DNA from: JABAAE01 sp036336715
GTDB lineage: Bacteria > Planctomycetota > Planctomycetia > Pirellulales > Pirellulaceae
Reading direction: 5' to 3'
Length of the DNA: 19,343 nucleotides
Assembly (NCBI GenBank): GCA_036336715.1
Contig: JAYZFP010000066.1
Coordinates: 1-19,343 of the forward strand
Shown here: positions 7,127 to 14,560 of the stretch, piece by piece
Numbering within the stretch: the stretch's first letter is position 1
How the letters are laid out: each line of letters begins with the position of its first letter
Program-made: the position numbers and the translations under genes
The notes under the pieces: generated by a model
Databases searched by the model: none
Seen by the model: only the letters and a program-made list of their open reading frames with translations
What the model was told of the DNA's origin: nothing

Positions 7127-8386
7127 ATGAAATTCTTTATTTATTGCTGCCTGGCGCTGGGCCTGTTGATCGGCACGGGCATCGCTGCCTCCGGGCCCAT
7201 CATGAAAGCGGTCAAGGAAGCCAACAAGCCCGAGTGGCGGACCGATGAGGCCAGCATCGGCATGATCATTTCTTCGGTCGATGCGACCGGCAAGGTCCGT
7301 CCGGTCAAATCCATCCAGGTCGGAGCCTTTGTCTCCGGACCGATTATCAAGCTGGATGGTGAGTTCAACCAGGACGTCGAAAAGGACCATGTCCTGGCCG
7401 TCATCGAAGAAGATCTTTACAAGGCGGCCCGGGATCGGGACCAGGCGACACTCGACACCCGGCAAAATGAAGTGGCCCGCATCGAGGTACTGCTCGAGCA
7501 GGCGCAGCGGGAAGAAGCAAGAGCCATCTCCCTTCGCAAGGACAACAAGGGGTTTATCTCCCAATCGGAGCTGGACCAGTACACCTACAACGTGGATTCG
7601 CTCGAGGCTCAACTGGCGCTTGCCCAGGCATCCATCAAATCGGCCAAAGCCACATTGGCGATTTCGGAGAAGAACCTGAACTACACACAGATCACTGCGC
7701 CCGAGGCAGGCATCATCATCGATCGAAAGGTGGAGCCGGGACAGACCCTGGCAGCGCAGTTCCAGACACCGGAGCTGTTCACGATTGCTCCCAAGATGCG
7801 GGAAAAAATCCACGTGTTTGCCGACGTCGACGAAGTCGATATCGGCAAGATCCGCCGAGCGTGGCAGGAGGGGAGGGCAGTCAAGTTCACAGTGGAATCG
7901 TACCCCGAGGAACTTTTTGAAGGTCGAATTGCCGAGGTCCGCTACAGCTCGACCGAAACACAGAACGTAGTCACTTACCCGGTTGTCGTGGAAACTTCCA
8001 ATCCCGACCTCAAGCTGCTGCCAGGCATGACGGCGACGCTCGAATTTCTAATCGAGGAAAAACCGGACGTCGTGCGAATAGCCAATGCGGCCACCCGGTT
8101 CCTGCCAGACGTCCAGTATGTTCATCCGGACGACCGGCCGATTCTTGAGGGCACCGTCAACGCGACGCTGGAGGATGATGGCCAGGAAATCAGCCTGACC
8201 GCTTCCCAGAAACAGGAAGCCGAACTGAAGCGGCAGCTCAGGCATGTCTGGTATATCGAAGGAGATTTTCTGCGGGCCCGGGAAATCAGGGTTGGGCTGA
8301 GTGACAACCGGTACACCGAGGTCCTTTCCGGCAATGTCCGGGAGGGGGAAAAATTCGTTACCGGCCAAAAGAAAAAGAACGGTTGA
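7127..8386 (+). CDS. HlyD/MacA-type efflux periplasmic adaptor subunit
   Basis: A 419-residue membrane-fusion protein. The N-terminal hydrophobic anchor or uncleaved signal is residues 2-22. The first half of the biotinyl-lipoyl-like domain is at ~55-95 (VDATGKVRPVKSIQVG, VSGPIIKL). An alpha-helical hairpin of coiled-coil character spans ~98-185, and the second lipoyl half follows at ~186-222 (TQITAPEAGIIIDRKVEPGQ). A beta-barrel then covers ~225-315, ending in LLPGMTATLEF. The start is supported by AAGG at 7118-7121 with a 5-nt spacer. The stop lies 4 bp before the ABC permease start, so the two form one transport unit that would connect the inner-membrane transporter to an outer-membrane exit. 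Substrate unknown. Confidence 0.93.
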   Translation: MKFFIYCCLALGLLIGTGIAASGPIMKAVKEANKPEWRTDEASIGMIISSVDATGKVRPVKSIQVGAFVSGPIIKLDGEFNQDVEKDHVLAVIEEDLYKAARDRDQATLDTRQNEVARIEVLLEQAQREEARAISLRKDNKGFISQSELDQYTYNVDSLEAQLALAQASIKSAKATLAISEKNLNYTQITAPEAGIIIDRKVEPGQTLAAQFQTPELFTIAPKMREKIHVFADVDEVDIGKIRRAWQEGRAVKFTVESYPEELFEGRIAEVRYSSTETQNVVTYPVVVETSNPDLKLLPGMTATLEFLIEEKPDVVRIANAATRFLPDVQYVHPDDRPILEGTVNATLEDDGQEISLTASQKQEAELKRQLRHVWYIEGDFLRAREIRVGLSDNRYTEVLSGNVREGEKFVTGQKKKNG

Positions 8387-8390
8387 TCGC

Positions 8391-9635
8391 GTGGGCTTGT
8401 GGAACACCTTTCGGATAGCGATACGTGCCCTTGGCAAGAACAAGATGCGGGCCGGGTTGACGGTGCTGGGTGTGGTGATCGGCATTGCGGCGGTCACGGC
8501 AATGGTCTCGATTGGCCAGAGTTTGAGCCAGGTCATCCAGGGCCAGTTTGACAGTCTGGGGACCAATGTGATTATTGTTTCACCCAGAAGTGAACGCCGG
8601 GGTGGTGTGCGGCAAAACGTCGCCCAGACACTGACCGCGGAGGACGCCCGGGCCATGGTCGCCGATTGTGAGAGTGTCAAAGCTTCTTCGCCGCTGGTGG
8701 GAACCGCCGGGCAGGTGATTTACGGCAATTCCAACTGGCGTCCCGACCAGATGCTAGGTGTGGGCGAGGGTTTTGAAGATATTGGCACCTGGGAGGTTCT
8801 GGAACCGGGCCGATTTTTCAACGAAGCGGATATCTCCTCCCGTTCCAAGATTTGCGTCATCGGACAGACGATTCGCAAGAAGCTGTTTCAGACCCGCAAC
8901 CCGTTGGGCGAGGTGATCCGGATTCGGAACGTCCCCTTCCGGGTGGTCGGGGTGCTGAAGGAAAAGGGAACCGACCTGGTCGGCCGGGACCAGGATAATA
9001 TCGTGCTGATGCCCTATTCAACGGTTCGCAAGCGGTTGCAGGGTTCAAGCTTCAACAATGTGGACCTGATTTTTGTTTCGGCTGCCAGCCAGACCCGGAT
9101 GACCGATGCCACTTATGAAATCAACCAGCTGCTGATGGATCGCCACAAGATCGGCAACGGTGAGTCTCCCGATTTCGAGGTTCAGAGTTCCACGCAGATT
9201 GCCGGGGTCTTTGGCGCGATTACCGGTACGATCACCCTGTTTTTGTCGGCGATTGCCGGGATCTCACTTCTGGTGGGTGGTGTCGGTATCATGAACATCA
9301 TGCTGGTTTCGGTCACTGAACGGACCCGCGAGATCGGAATTCGCATGGCGGTGGGGGCACGCAGCTGGGACATCATGTTTCAGTTCCTTGTGGAATCGGT
9401 GCTGCTTTCCTGTTTCGGCGGGCTGGTGGGGTTTGGAATAGGCGTCGGCTTTTCAGCGGGTGGAACAGCGCTGATCAATTACCTTTCGCCGGGTGCCGAC
9501 TGGCCGATCGTAATCTCCATACCGGCCGGTATCATCGCTTTTGTTTTTGCCACGATTGTCGGTGTCGTATTCGGTTTGTACCCGGCCATTCGGGCCAGCC
9601 GGCTCGATCCGATCGATGCGCTAAGGTACGAATAG
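8391..9635 (+). CDS. MacB/FtsX-type ABC transporter permease (no ATPase domain)
   Basis: 414 residues from GTG 8391, 4 bp after the adaptor stop; a longer frame from 8301 would overlap the adaptor heavily. TM1 is at ~20-43 (MRAGLTVLGVVIGIAAVTAMVS). The MacB periplasmic core domain follows to ~270 (LGTNVIIVSPRS, GVLKEKGTDLVGRDQDNIV). The C-terminal FtsX domain has three helices with the typical GGVGIMNIMLVSVTERTREI and IGIRMAVGA, and ends PAIRASRLDPIDALRYE. E. coli MacB carries an N-terminal ATPase; this protein starts directly at the permease, and no ATPase gene lies next to it. It therefore needs an ATPase encoded elsewhere. Confidence 0.93.
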   Translation: MGLWNTFRIAIRALGKNKMRAGLTVLGVVIGIAAVTAMVSIGQSLSQVIQGQFDSLGTNVIIVSPRSERRGGVRQNVAQTLTAEDARAMVADCESVKASSPLVGTAGQVIYGNSNWRPDQMLGVGEGFEDIGTWEVLEPGRFFNEADISSRSKICVIGQTIRKKLFQTRNPLGEVIRIRNVPFRVVGVLKEKGTDLVGRDQDNIVLMPYSTVRKRLQGSSFNNVDLIFVSAASQTRMTDATYEINQLLMDRHKIGNGESPDFEVQSSTQIAGVFGAITGTITLFLSAIAGISLLVGGVGIMNIMLVSVTERTREIGIRMAVGARSWDIMFQFLVESVLLSCFGGLVGFGIGVGFSAGGTALINYLSPGADWPIVISIPAGIIAFVFATIVGVVFGLYPAIRASRLDPIDALRYE

Positions 9636-9665
9636 CCGGGGTACCGCTGCCCCAGGCAAGCCCGC

Positions 9666-10223
9666 CTAGTTCATTTTCACTCCGGGATGTTCGCGAACAG
9701 CCGGATCGACTTCGAAGTAATCGTGCGACTGGAAACCGAAGACCGATGCCACCAGGTTGGACGGGAACAACTGGCATTTGTTGTTGTAGTCACGCACATT
9801 TCCATTGAAAAAGCGGCGCGCAGCCTGGATCCGGTCTTCCGTATTGATCAGTTCCCGCTGCAAGTCGAGAAAGTTGCGATTGGACTTCAGTTCTGGGTAA
9901 TCTTCGACGACCACCAGCAGCCGTTGCATGGCGGCGACCAGCAGGGATTCCTCCGAAGCCTGCTGCTGGATCGGCCCGGTGTTTGCCTGGCACTGGTTTC
10001 GCAGGCGGGTTACCTTTTCCAGGGTTTCTGATTCGTGTTTGGCGTAACCCTTGACGGTGGCAACCAGGCTCGGAATCAGCTCATAACGTCGCTTCAGTTC
10101 GGTATCGATCTGGGCCCACGAATTTTTTATGTGATTTTTCAATCCCACCAGCTGATTGTATTGAGCCAAAAGAAAAATCAGCGGCAACAGAATGACGATG
10201 AAGCTTCCAATCAGGACGACCAT
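9666..10223 (-). CDS. lemA: LemA family protein
   Basis: A 185-residue protein with an N-terminal membrane helix (~2-20) and a long helical LemA domain. Recognisable stretches are YNQLVGLKNHIKNSWAQIDTELKRR, ELIPSLVATVKGYAKHE, LINTEDRIQAARRFFNGNVRDYN, and FPSNLVASVFGF near the end. Members are membrane-anchored with a mostly helical soluble domain; their role is poorly defined. The ATG at 10223 has a good ribosome binding site (GGAG at 10232-10229, 5-nt spacer). It is the last gene of the minus-strand run polA, hydrolase, lemA, about 100 nt after the hydrolase. The gene converges on the ABC permease with 30 bp between; a hairpin there (9635-9657) lacks a T tract. Confidence 0.92.
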   Translation of the reverse strand: MVVLIGSFIVILLPLIFLLAQYNQLVGLKNHIKNSWAQIDTELKRRYELIPSLVATVKGYAKHESETLEKVTRLRNQCQANTGPIQQQASEESLLVAAMQRLLVVVEDYPELKSNRNFLDLQRELINTEDRIQAARRFFNGNVRDYNNKCQLFPSNLVASVFGFQSHDYFEVDPAVREHPGVKMN

Positions 10224-10315
10224 TTTGTCTCCAAAGCATATCAGGATGGAAATCTGAAGAGGACCAGCAAAACCCGCCGTTTATTCTGCTGGATTCGACC
10301 GGCCGCTGCCAGTTC

Positions 10316-11431
10316 TCATGTGGGGTCAGGGTTTTTTTTCCATGAGAGTGGATGTGATTTTCCCGATGGCCGCGGTGGAGATAATGTGCTGCTGGTGGGA
10401 CCGATCGGAGAACAGGGACCAACGGCACCCGTTTTCCGCAGGCTCCCGTTGCCGATGCTGCCGAGGACAAAGATCTCCAACCAGCTGGCGACGCCACTGG
10501 CCCGGTCAGCGACTCCATCGCCATTGGTATCCTGTTCACCGTACAAGGGGGTATAGAACTGCTCCCGGTCTCCCCAGGAACCGGGAGAGAAATTGCGCGC
10601 GTACAATGGCAGGGCGCCGGCGACCGGGAAGCTGTAACGAATCCGCCTGTCGATCGCAGCGCAGAAATGTGTGGCCCACCCGCCGCCTGAGAGACCGACC
10701 ATGGAAACATCGATTGCCTGTGGTGTCGATTGTTGAAAATAGTTGATCCCCTGGATCACCGGTTCGACAAAAAACCGGAAGACCGTTCCGTCGGGCAGCC
10801 TGGGGCTGGCGAGTTGACGAAACATCTCGTTATGACCTCCGGTACCCCTCTGGGAAAGGGTAATGGTCTTCGGCCGATTGTCTGAGCCCGGTACCCGGAA
10901 GGTTCGATCCCGGTTCCAGCCCACCAGGGGCATGTCGACGACAAGAACCTGAAATCCAAGCGATAGCATCTTTTCCACCGTGGCATCGACCCCTTCCGCG
11001 ATTTCCTTTCCCTGGCGGTGGCCCGAGTGAACGATCACCAGTCGCCGGTTGTTGCGGTTGAACTGGTTGGATTCAACCAGGTAACAGGTGGCCGTGAAAT
11101 CAAAGGGACTCATTTTGCAGATCAGCTCCCGCACGGTCCGGCTATGCAGCGGGTCGATCCCTGAAAGCGGTCCCCCGAATACGTCCCTGGTCAGCGGCCG
11201 GCTGTCGGGTTGGGTTGCGGGGAGGGACTTTGCCTGCCAGAGATACTCGATCAGCCGCAGCCTTCTTGCCTCTGCCCCGTGAGCGGACTGGAAACGAACG
11301 AATGTCGAGGGGTCAAAATTGACGAGGGGATCGGGAAGCGGTGGATCCGGTTTGCCCTCCTGTTGGCCGCAGACCGGCAGGAGACAGCTCAAAAGCAGGA
11401 CCAGGCTCCCGGGAAACCGTTTTTTGTTCAT
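10316..11431 (-). CDS. Secreted alpha/beta hydrolase, 3' end apparently frameshifted
   Basis: 371 residues as sequenced, from ATG 11431 rather than the GTG at 11446. A signal peptide is present (SLVLLLSCLLPVCGQ; LLSC could be an imperfect lipobox). The hydrolase fold shows LVIVHSGHRQG, GFQVLVVDMPLVGW and the nucleophile elbow GLSGGGW (S248). After IFVLGSIGNG (residue 329) the frame turns into a Pro/Ser-rich tail with no fold signature. Reading one base differently from 10447 gives RWSLFSDRSHQQHIIS and STAAIGKI, ending at TGA 10328-10326. That resembles the catalytic-His region of such hydrolases and has higher third-position GC. The gene lies 36 nt after polA. Substrate unknown; sugar or acyl esters are possible. 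Confidence 0.8.
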   Translation of the reverse strand: MNKKRFPGSLVLLLSCLLPVCGQQEGKPDPPLPDPLVNFDPSTFVRFQSAHGAEARRLRLIEYLWQAKSLPATQPDSRPLTRDVFGGPLSGIDPLHSRTVRELICKMSPFDFTATCYLVESNQFNRNNRRLVIVHSGHRQGKEIAEGVDATVEKMLSLGFQVLVVDMPLVGWNRDRTFRVPGSDNRPKTITLSQRGTGGHNEMFRQLASPRLPDGTVFRFFVEPVIQGINYFQQSTPQAIDVSMVGLSGGGWATHFCAAIDRRIRYSFPVAGALPLYARNFSPGSWGDREQFYTPLYGEQDTNGDGVADRASGVASWLEIFVLGSIGNGSLRKTGAVGPCSPIGPTSSTLSPPRPSGKSHPLSWKKNPDPT

Positions 11432-11437
11432 CGTCAA

Positions 11438-11441
11438 TCCT
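11438..11441 (-). promoter_or_regulatory. Ribosome binding site that fixes the hydrolase start
   Basis: AGGA on the minus strand lies 6 nt before ATG 11431. It falls inside the longer frame that begins at GTG 11446, so the ATG is the likelier start and places the signal peptide at the very N-terminus. Confidence 0.5.
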
Positions 11442-11467
11442 GTCACCGGTCGACCCTGCTGACACCT

Positions 11468-14257
11468 TTAATGAGCTTCCAGCCAGTTTTTGCCCGAACC
11501 CATTTCCACAACGATCGGCACCTGCATGGGGAGCGCATTTTTCATTGCTTCGGCGATGACCGGTTTGACCTTTTCCTCTTCGGTCCTTGGCATGTCGAAT
11601 ACAATTTCGTCATGCACGGTCAGAAGCATCCGGGTCCGGAATCCACCAGCTTTGAGCGCCTGGTGCACCTGGATCATGGCCAGTTTCAACATGTCGGCCG
11701 CCGTACCCTGAATGGGACTGTTCATGGCCAGTCGTTCCGCGGCGTTGGCTACGGTCCTGCTGCGGGAGTTGATATCCCGCAGGTAACGTCGGCGGCCGGT
11801 CTGAGTCTGAACAAACCCGTTTTCTTTCGCAAAGGCGATCGTCTGATCGATGTATTTTTGCACACCGGGGTACTTTTCAAAGTAATTGGTAATCAGCTGA
11901 TTGGCTTCCTGGCGAGGAATATTCAGTCGTTGCTGCAAACCAAAAGCGGAAATTCCGTAAAGGATCCCAAAATTGACCGTCTTGGCCTTGTCCCGCATCT
12001 CCCGGGTGACCTCATCCAGTTCCACCTTGTAAACCCTCGCAGCAGTCACCTGGTGAATGTCAGTGTTTTCCAGAAAGGCATTCATCATCCCTTCGTCCCG
12101 GCTCAACTCGGCCATCACCCTGAGTTCGATCTGTGAGTAATCGGCTGCCAAAAGCAGATGATCGTCATCCCGGGGAACGAACGCAGCACGAATTTCCTTG
12201 CCCCGTTGTTTGCGAATCGGAATGGTCTGCAGGTTGGGGGCGTTGGACTGCATTCGGCCGGTGGCGGTCCAGGTCTGGAGGTAGTGCGTGTGGACCCGGC
12301 CGGTTTCCGGATTGACATGCTCGGGCAGCTGATCGACGTAAACGGATTTCAGCTTGACGGCATTTCGAAACTCCAGCACATCCCGTACGATCCCATGTTT
12401 CCCCGCCAACCTCTGCAACTCGGACTCCCTTGTGGAGTATTGCCCGGTGGCGGTTCTTTTCGGATTTTTTTCCAATTGCAGCTCGTCGTACAGCACGACG
12501 CCAAGCTGCTTGGGGGATTCGATATTGAATTCCCTGCCTGCGGCCGAAAAAATGGCTTCCCGCAGTTCGTTGATTTCATCCTCCAATTGACCGGAGTAGT
12601 TTTGCAGGGCTGCTACGTCGAGCCGGATACCTTCGTACTCCATGTCGACCAGAACCGGAATCAGGGGGCACTCAACGGCATGGCAAACCTCCCCCACGCC
12701 GCGTTTCTCGATATCGGGTCGAACCAGGCTCGCGACCTGCAGGGTCACATCGGCATCCTCGCAGGCATACTCGACCACCTTTTCGAGCGGAACCTCGCGC
12801 AGGCTCCGCTGGTTTTCTCCCTTTTTGCCGATCAGGTCGCTAATGGGGATCGGCGTGTAACCGAGGTAGAGTTTGGCCAGGTAATCCAGGCCATGACGCA
12901 TTTCAGGCTCTTTCATGGAATGGGCCAGCATCGTATCGAACAGCTTCCCGCGAACTTCCAGACCGTGCCACTTGAGCATGGAAAGATCATATTTCAGGTT
13001 GTGTCCTATTTTTTCGATCGTTTCCGACTCGAACAGCGGACGGAATTCTTCCAGGATTTTTCGGGCTTCCGCTGGCTCTTCCGGGCAGGTCACGTAGAAG
13101 GCTTCGTGGGGTTCAAAAGCGAAGGCAATACCCAGGGGAAGTGCTTTACGGGGATCCAGGCTGGTGGTCTCGGTATCGAAGCAGACCGCTTTCTGTTGCA
13201 GCAATTTGTCCAGTAATGCCTGCCTGCCGGTCGCATTGTCCACCAGTTGATAGTGGTGCGGGACGTCCTGCAATGATTTTTCCTGAACCTCTGCCTGGTC
13301 ACCAAACAGTTCGCCCTGAATTTCCTTTTCCCGTTTTTCGCGGATTCGCGCCTGGCGTGTCGGCGCTGACGAATAGTTTTTACCAAACAGTCGTTTGCCG
13401 AGGGATTCGAATTCCATTTCCATGAACAGCTCCTTGAGCAGTTCTTCGTCGTGGGGCTGGCAAAGCAGATCGTCCAACTTCACTTGGTGGGGAACGTCCA
13501 GCTGAATGGTGACCAGTTGCTTGGAAAGCAGTGCCAGCTCCCCGTTTTCCTCCACCCGTTCTTTCTGTTTGCCTTTCAGTTTGTCCGAGTTCGCCAGAAG
13601 GTTTTCGATACTGCCATAACTGGCAATCAGCTTTTGGGCTGTCTTGGGCCCGATTCCCGGAATACCCGGGATGTTGTCACTGGCATCCCCCATCAGCCCC
13701 AGGATATCGATGACCTGGTCCACCCGCTCAATGTCCCATTTGGAAAGGACTTCCGGGATGCCGTAAATTTCCTGTTCTCCCCCTTTTCGACCGGGCTTGA
13801 GGACAAAGACATTTTCACTCACCAGCTGGTCATAGTCCTTGTCAGGTGTCACCATCCAGGCTTGAAAACCGTCGGCATCGGCTTGGGTCGCGAGTGTTCC
13901 GATGATGTCGTCCGCTTCGTATCCCGGCATCCGGATGATCGGGATCCGGAATCCGGAAAGCAGTCGGTCGATGTGGGGAAGCTGAGCCCCGATGTCTTCG
14001 GGAAGCGCATCCCGTTGTGCCTTGTACTCGTGGAATATTTCGTGTCGAGCGGTGGGGTCTGATGTGTCGAAGGCACAGGCCATGTGGGTTGGCTGATGCT
14101 TGTTGATCAGGTCCAGCAGGGTGTTGGCCATTCCCATCACGGCGGAGGTACAAAGTCCATCGGTGGTAAACTGCGGGTTGCGGATGAGTGCGAAATGTGC
14201 CCGATAGGTAAGGGCCATTCCGTCGAGCAAAAAGAGCCTTTTTTCCGGTTCAAACAT
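11468..14257 (-). CDS. polA: DNA polymerase I
   Basis: 929 residues, normal length, with all three activities. The 5'-3' nuclease covers ~1-300 (LFLLDGMALTYRAHFAL, ADDIIGTLA, MGDASDNIPGIPGIGPKTA). The 3'-5' proofreading exonuclease looks intact: FDTETT with D361 and E363, IGHNLKYDLSML, and YACEDAD. The polymerase A domain has ADYSQIELR (D706), the O-helix RDKAKTVNFGILYG with the usual Phe that disfavours dideoxynucleotides, and TVHDEIVF (D883, E884). It replaces RNA primers and fills repair gaps, so it works downstream of Ung in base excision repair. The ATG at 14257 follows the stop of a small upstream segment by 7 nt. No clear Shine-Dalgarno. Confidence 0.98.
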   Translation of the reverse strand: MFEPEKRLFLLDGMALTYRAHFALIRNPQFTTDGLCTSAVMGMANTLLDLINKHQPTHMACAFDTSDPTARHEIFHEYKAQRDALPEDIGAQLPHIDRLLSGFRIPIIRMPGYEADDIIGTLATQADADGFQAWMVTPDKDYDQLVSENVFVLKPGRKGGEQEIYGIPEVLSKWDIERVDQVIDILGLMGDASDNIPGIPGIGPKTAQKLIASYGSIENLLANSDKLKGKQKERVEENGELALLSKQLVTIQLDVPHQVKLDDLLCQPHDEELLKELFMEMEFESLGKRLFGKNYSSAPTRQARIREKREKEIQGELFGDQAEVQEKSLQDVPHHYQLVDNATGRQALLDKLLQQKAVCFDTETTSLDPRKALPLGIAFAFEPHEAFYVTCPEEPAEARKILEEFRPLFESETIEKIGHNLKYDLSMLKWHGLEVRGKLFDTMLAHSMKEPEMRHGLDYLAKLYLGYTPIPISDLIGKKGENQRSLREVPLEKVVEYACEDADVTLQVASLVRPDIEKRGVGEVCHAVECPLIPVLVDMEYEGIRLDVAALQNYSGQLEDEINELREAIFSAAGREFNIESPKQLGVVLYDELQLEKNPKRTATGQYSTRESELQRLAGKHGIVRDVLEFRNAVKLKSVYVDQLPEHVNPETGRVHTHYLQTWTATGRMQSNAPNLQTIPIRKQRGKEIRAAFVPRDDDHLLLAADYSQIELRVMAELSRDEGMMNAFLENTDIHQVTAARVYKVELDEVTREMRDKAKTVNFGILYGISAFGLQQRLNIPRQEANQLITNYFEKYPGVQKYIDQTIAFAKENGFVQTQTGRRRYLRDINSRSRTVANAAERLAMNSPIQGTAADMLKLAMIQVHQALKAGGFRTRMLLTVHDEIVFDMPRTEEEKVKPVIAEAMKNALPMQVPIVVEMGSGKNWLEAH

Positions 14258-14264
14258 CAGCGGT

Positions 14265-14495
14265 TCAACTTTCGTGGATTATGATCACCCGGCCAGGACT
14301 CTCCCGGCCAAGAATCTCCCTGGTTTCCAAATCGATCAGGCGAGCCCTGTCGCGGGTGAACCGATGTTGGACTTTTTTATCAAGGATACCCGAATCAGCT
14401 CCCGGCAGAAATCGCCGGGACGCGTGCCCATCGGGAAGTAGCCTGGCCAGCAGCCGGAAGGACGCTTGACGACCCGAACCCGTGGCGGGAACAAT
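14265..14495 (-). CDS. Overlooked small coding segment just upstream of polA (start missing, probably frameshifted)
   Basis: A minus-strand frame of 76 residues open from an in-frame TAG (14498-14496) to TGA 14267-14265, 7 nt before the polA ATG. It reads like protein: FRLLARLLPDGHASRRFLPG, LDKKVQHRFTRDRARL, IDLETREILGRE. Position-specific base use fits coding sequence (about 60% GC at third and 46% at second positions, counted by hand). No ATG/GTG/TTG start lies inside it. The frame beginning at ATG 14542 (MGDPRVANPIENRLPR) would join smoothly if one base were missing around 14495, giving ~92 residues. Family not recognised. The tight spacing suggests an operon with polA. It otherwise fills the 303-bp divergent gap between polA and the S46 peptidase gene. 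Confidence 0.42.
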   Translation of the reverse strand: MVPATGSGRQASFRLLARLLPDGHASRRFLPGADSGILDKKVQHRFTRDRARLIDLETREILGRESPGRVIIIHES

Positions 14496-14560
14496 CTAGG
14501 AAGTCGGTTTTCAATCGGATTCGCAACCCGCGGATCTCCCATGATGCACTCGAGGAACTC

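Noticed and set aside
9635..9657. Hairpin GCCGGGG ... CCCC-A-GGC between the permease and lemA
   Set aside because: The stem is bulged and no T tract follows on either strand, so terminator function cannot be supported.
10264..10292. CCAGCA ... TGCTGG inverted repeat between the hydrolase and lemA
   Set aside because: Six-base arms with a 17-base loop and no T tract; could be chance.
12158..13216. 352-residue plus-strand ORF opposite polA
   Set aside because: Antisense shadow of the conserved polymerase and exonuclease domains.
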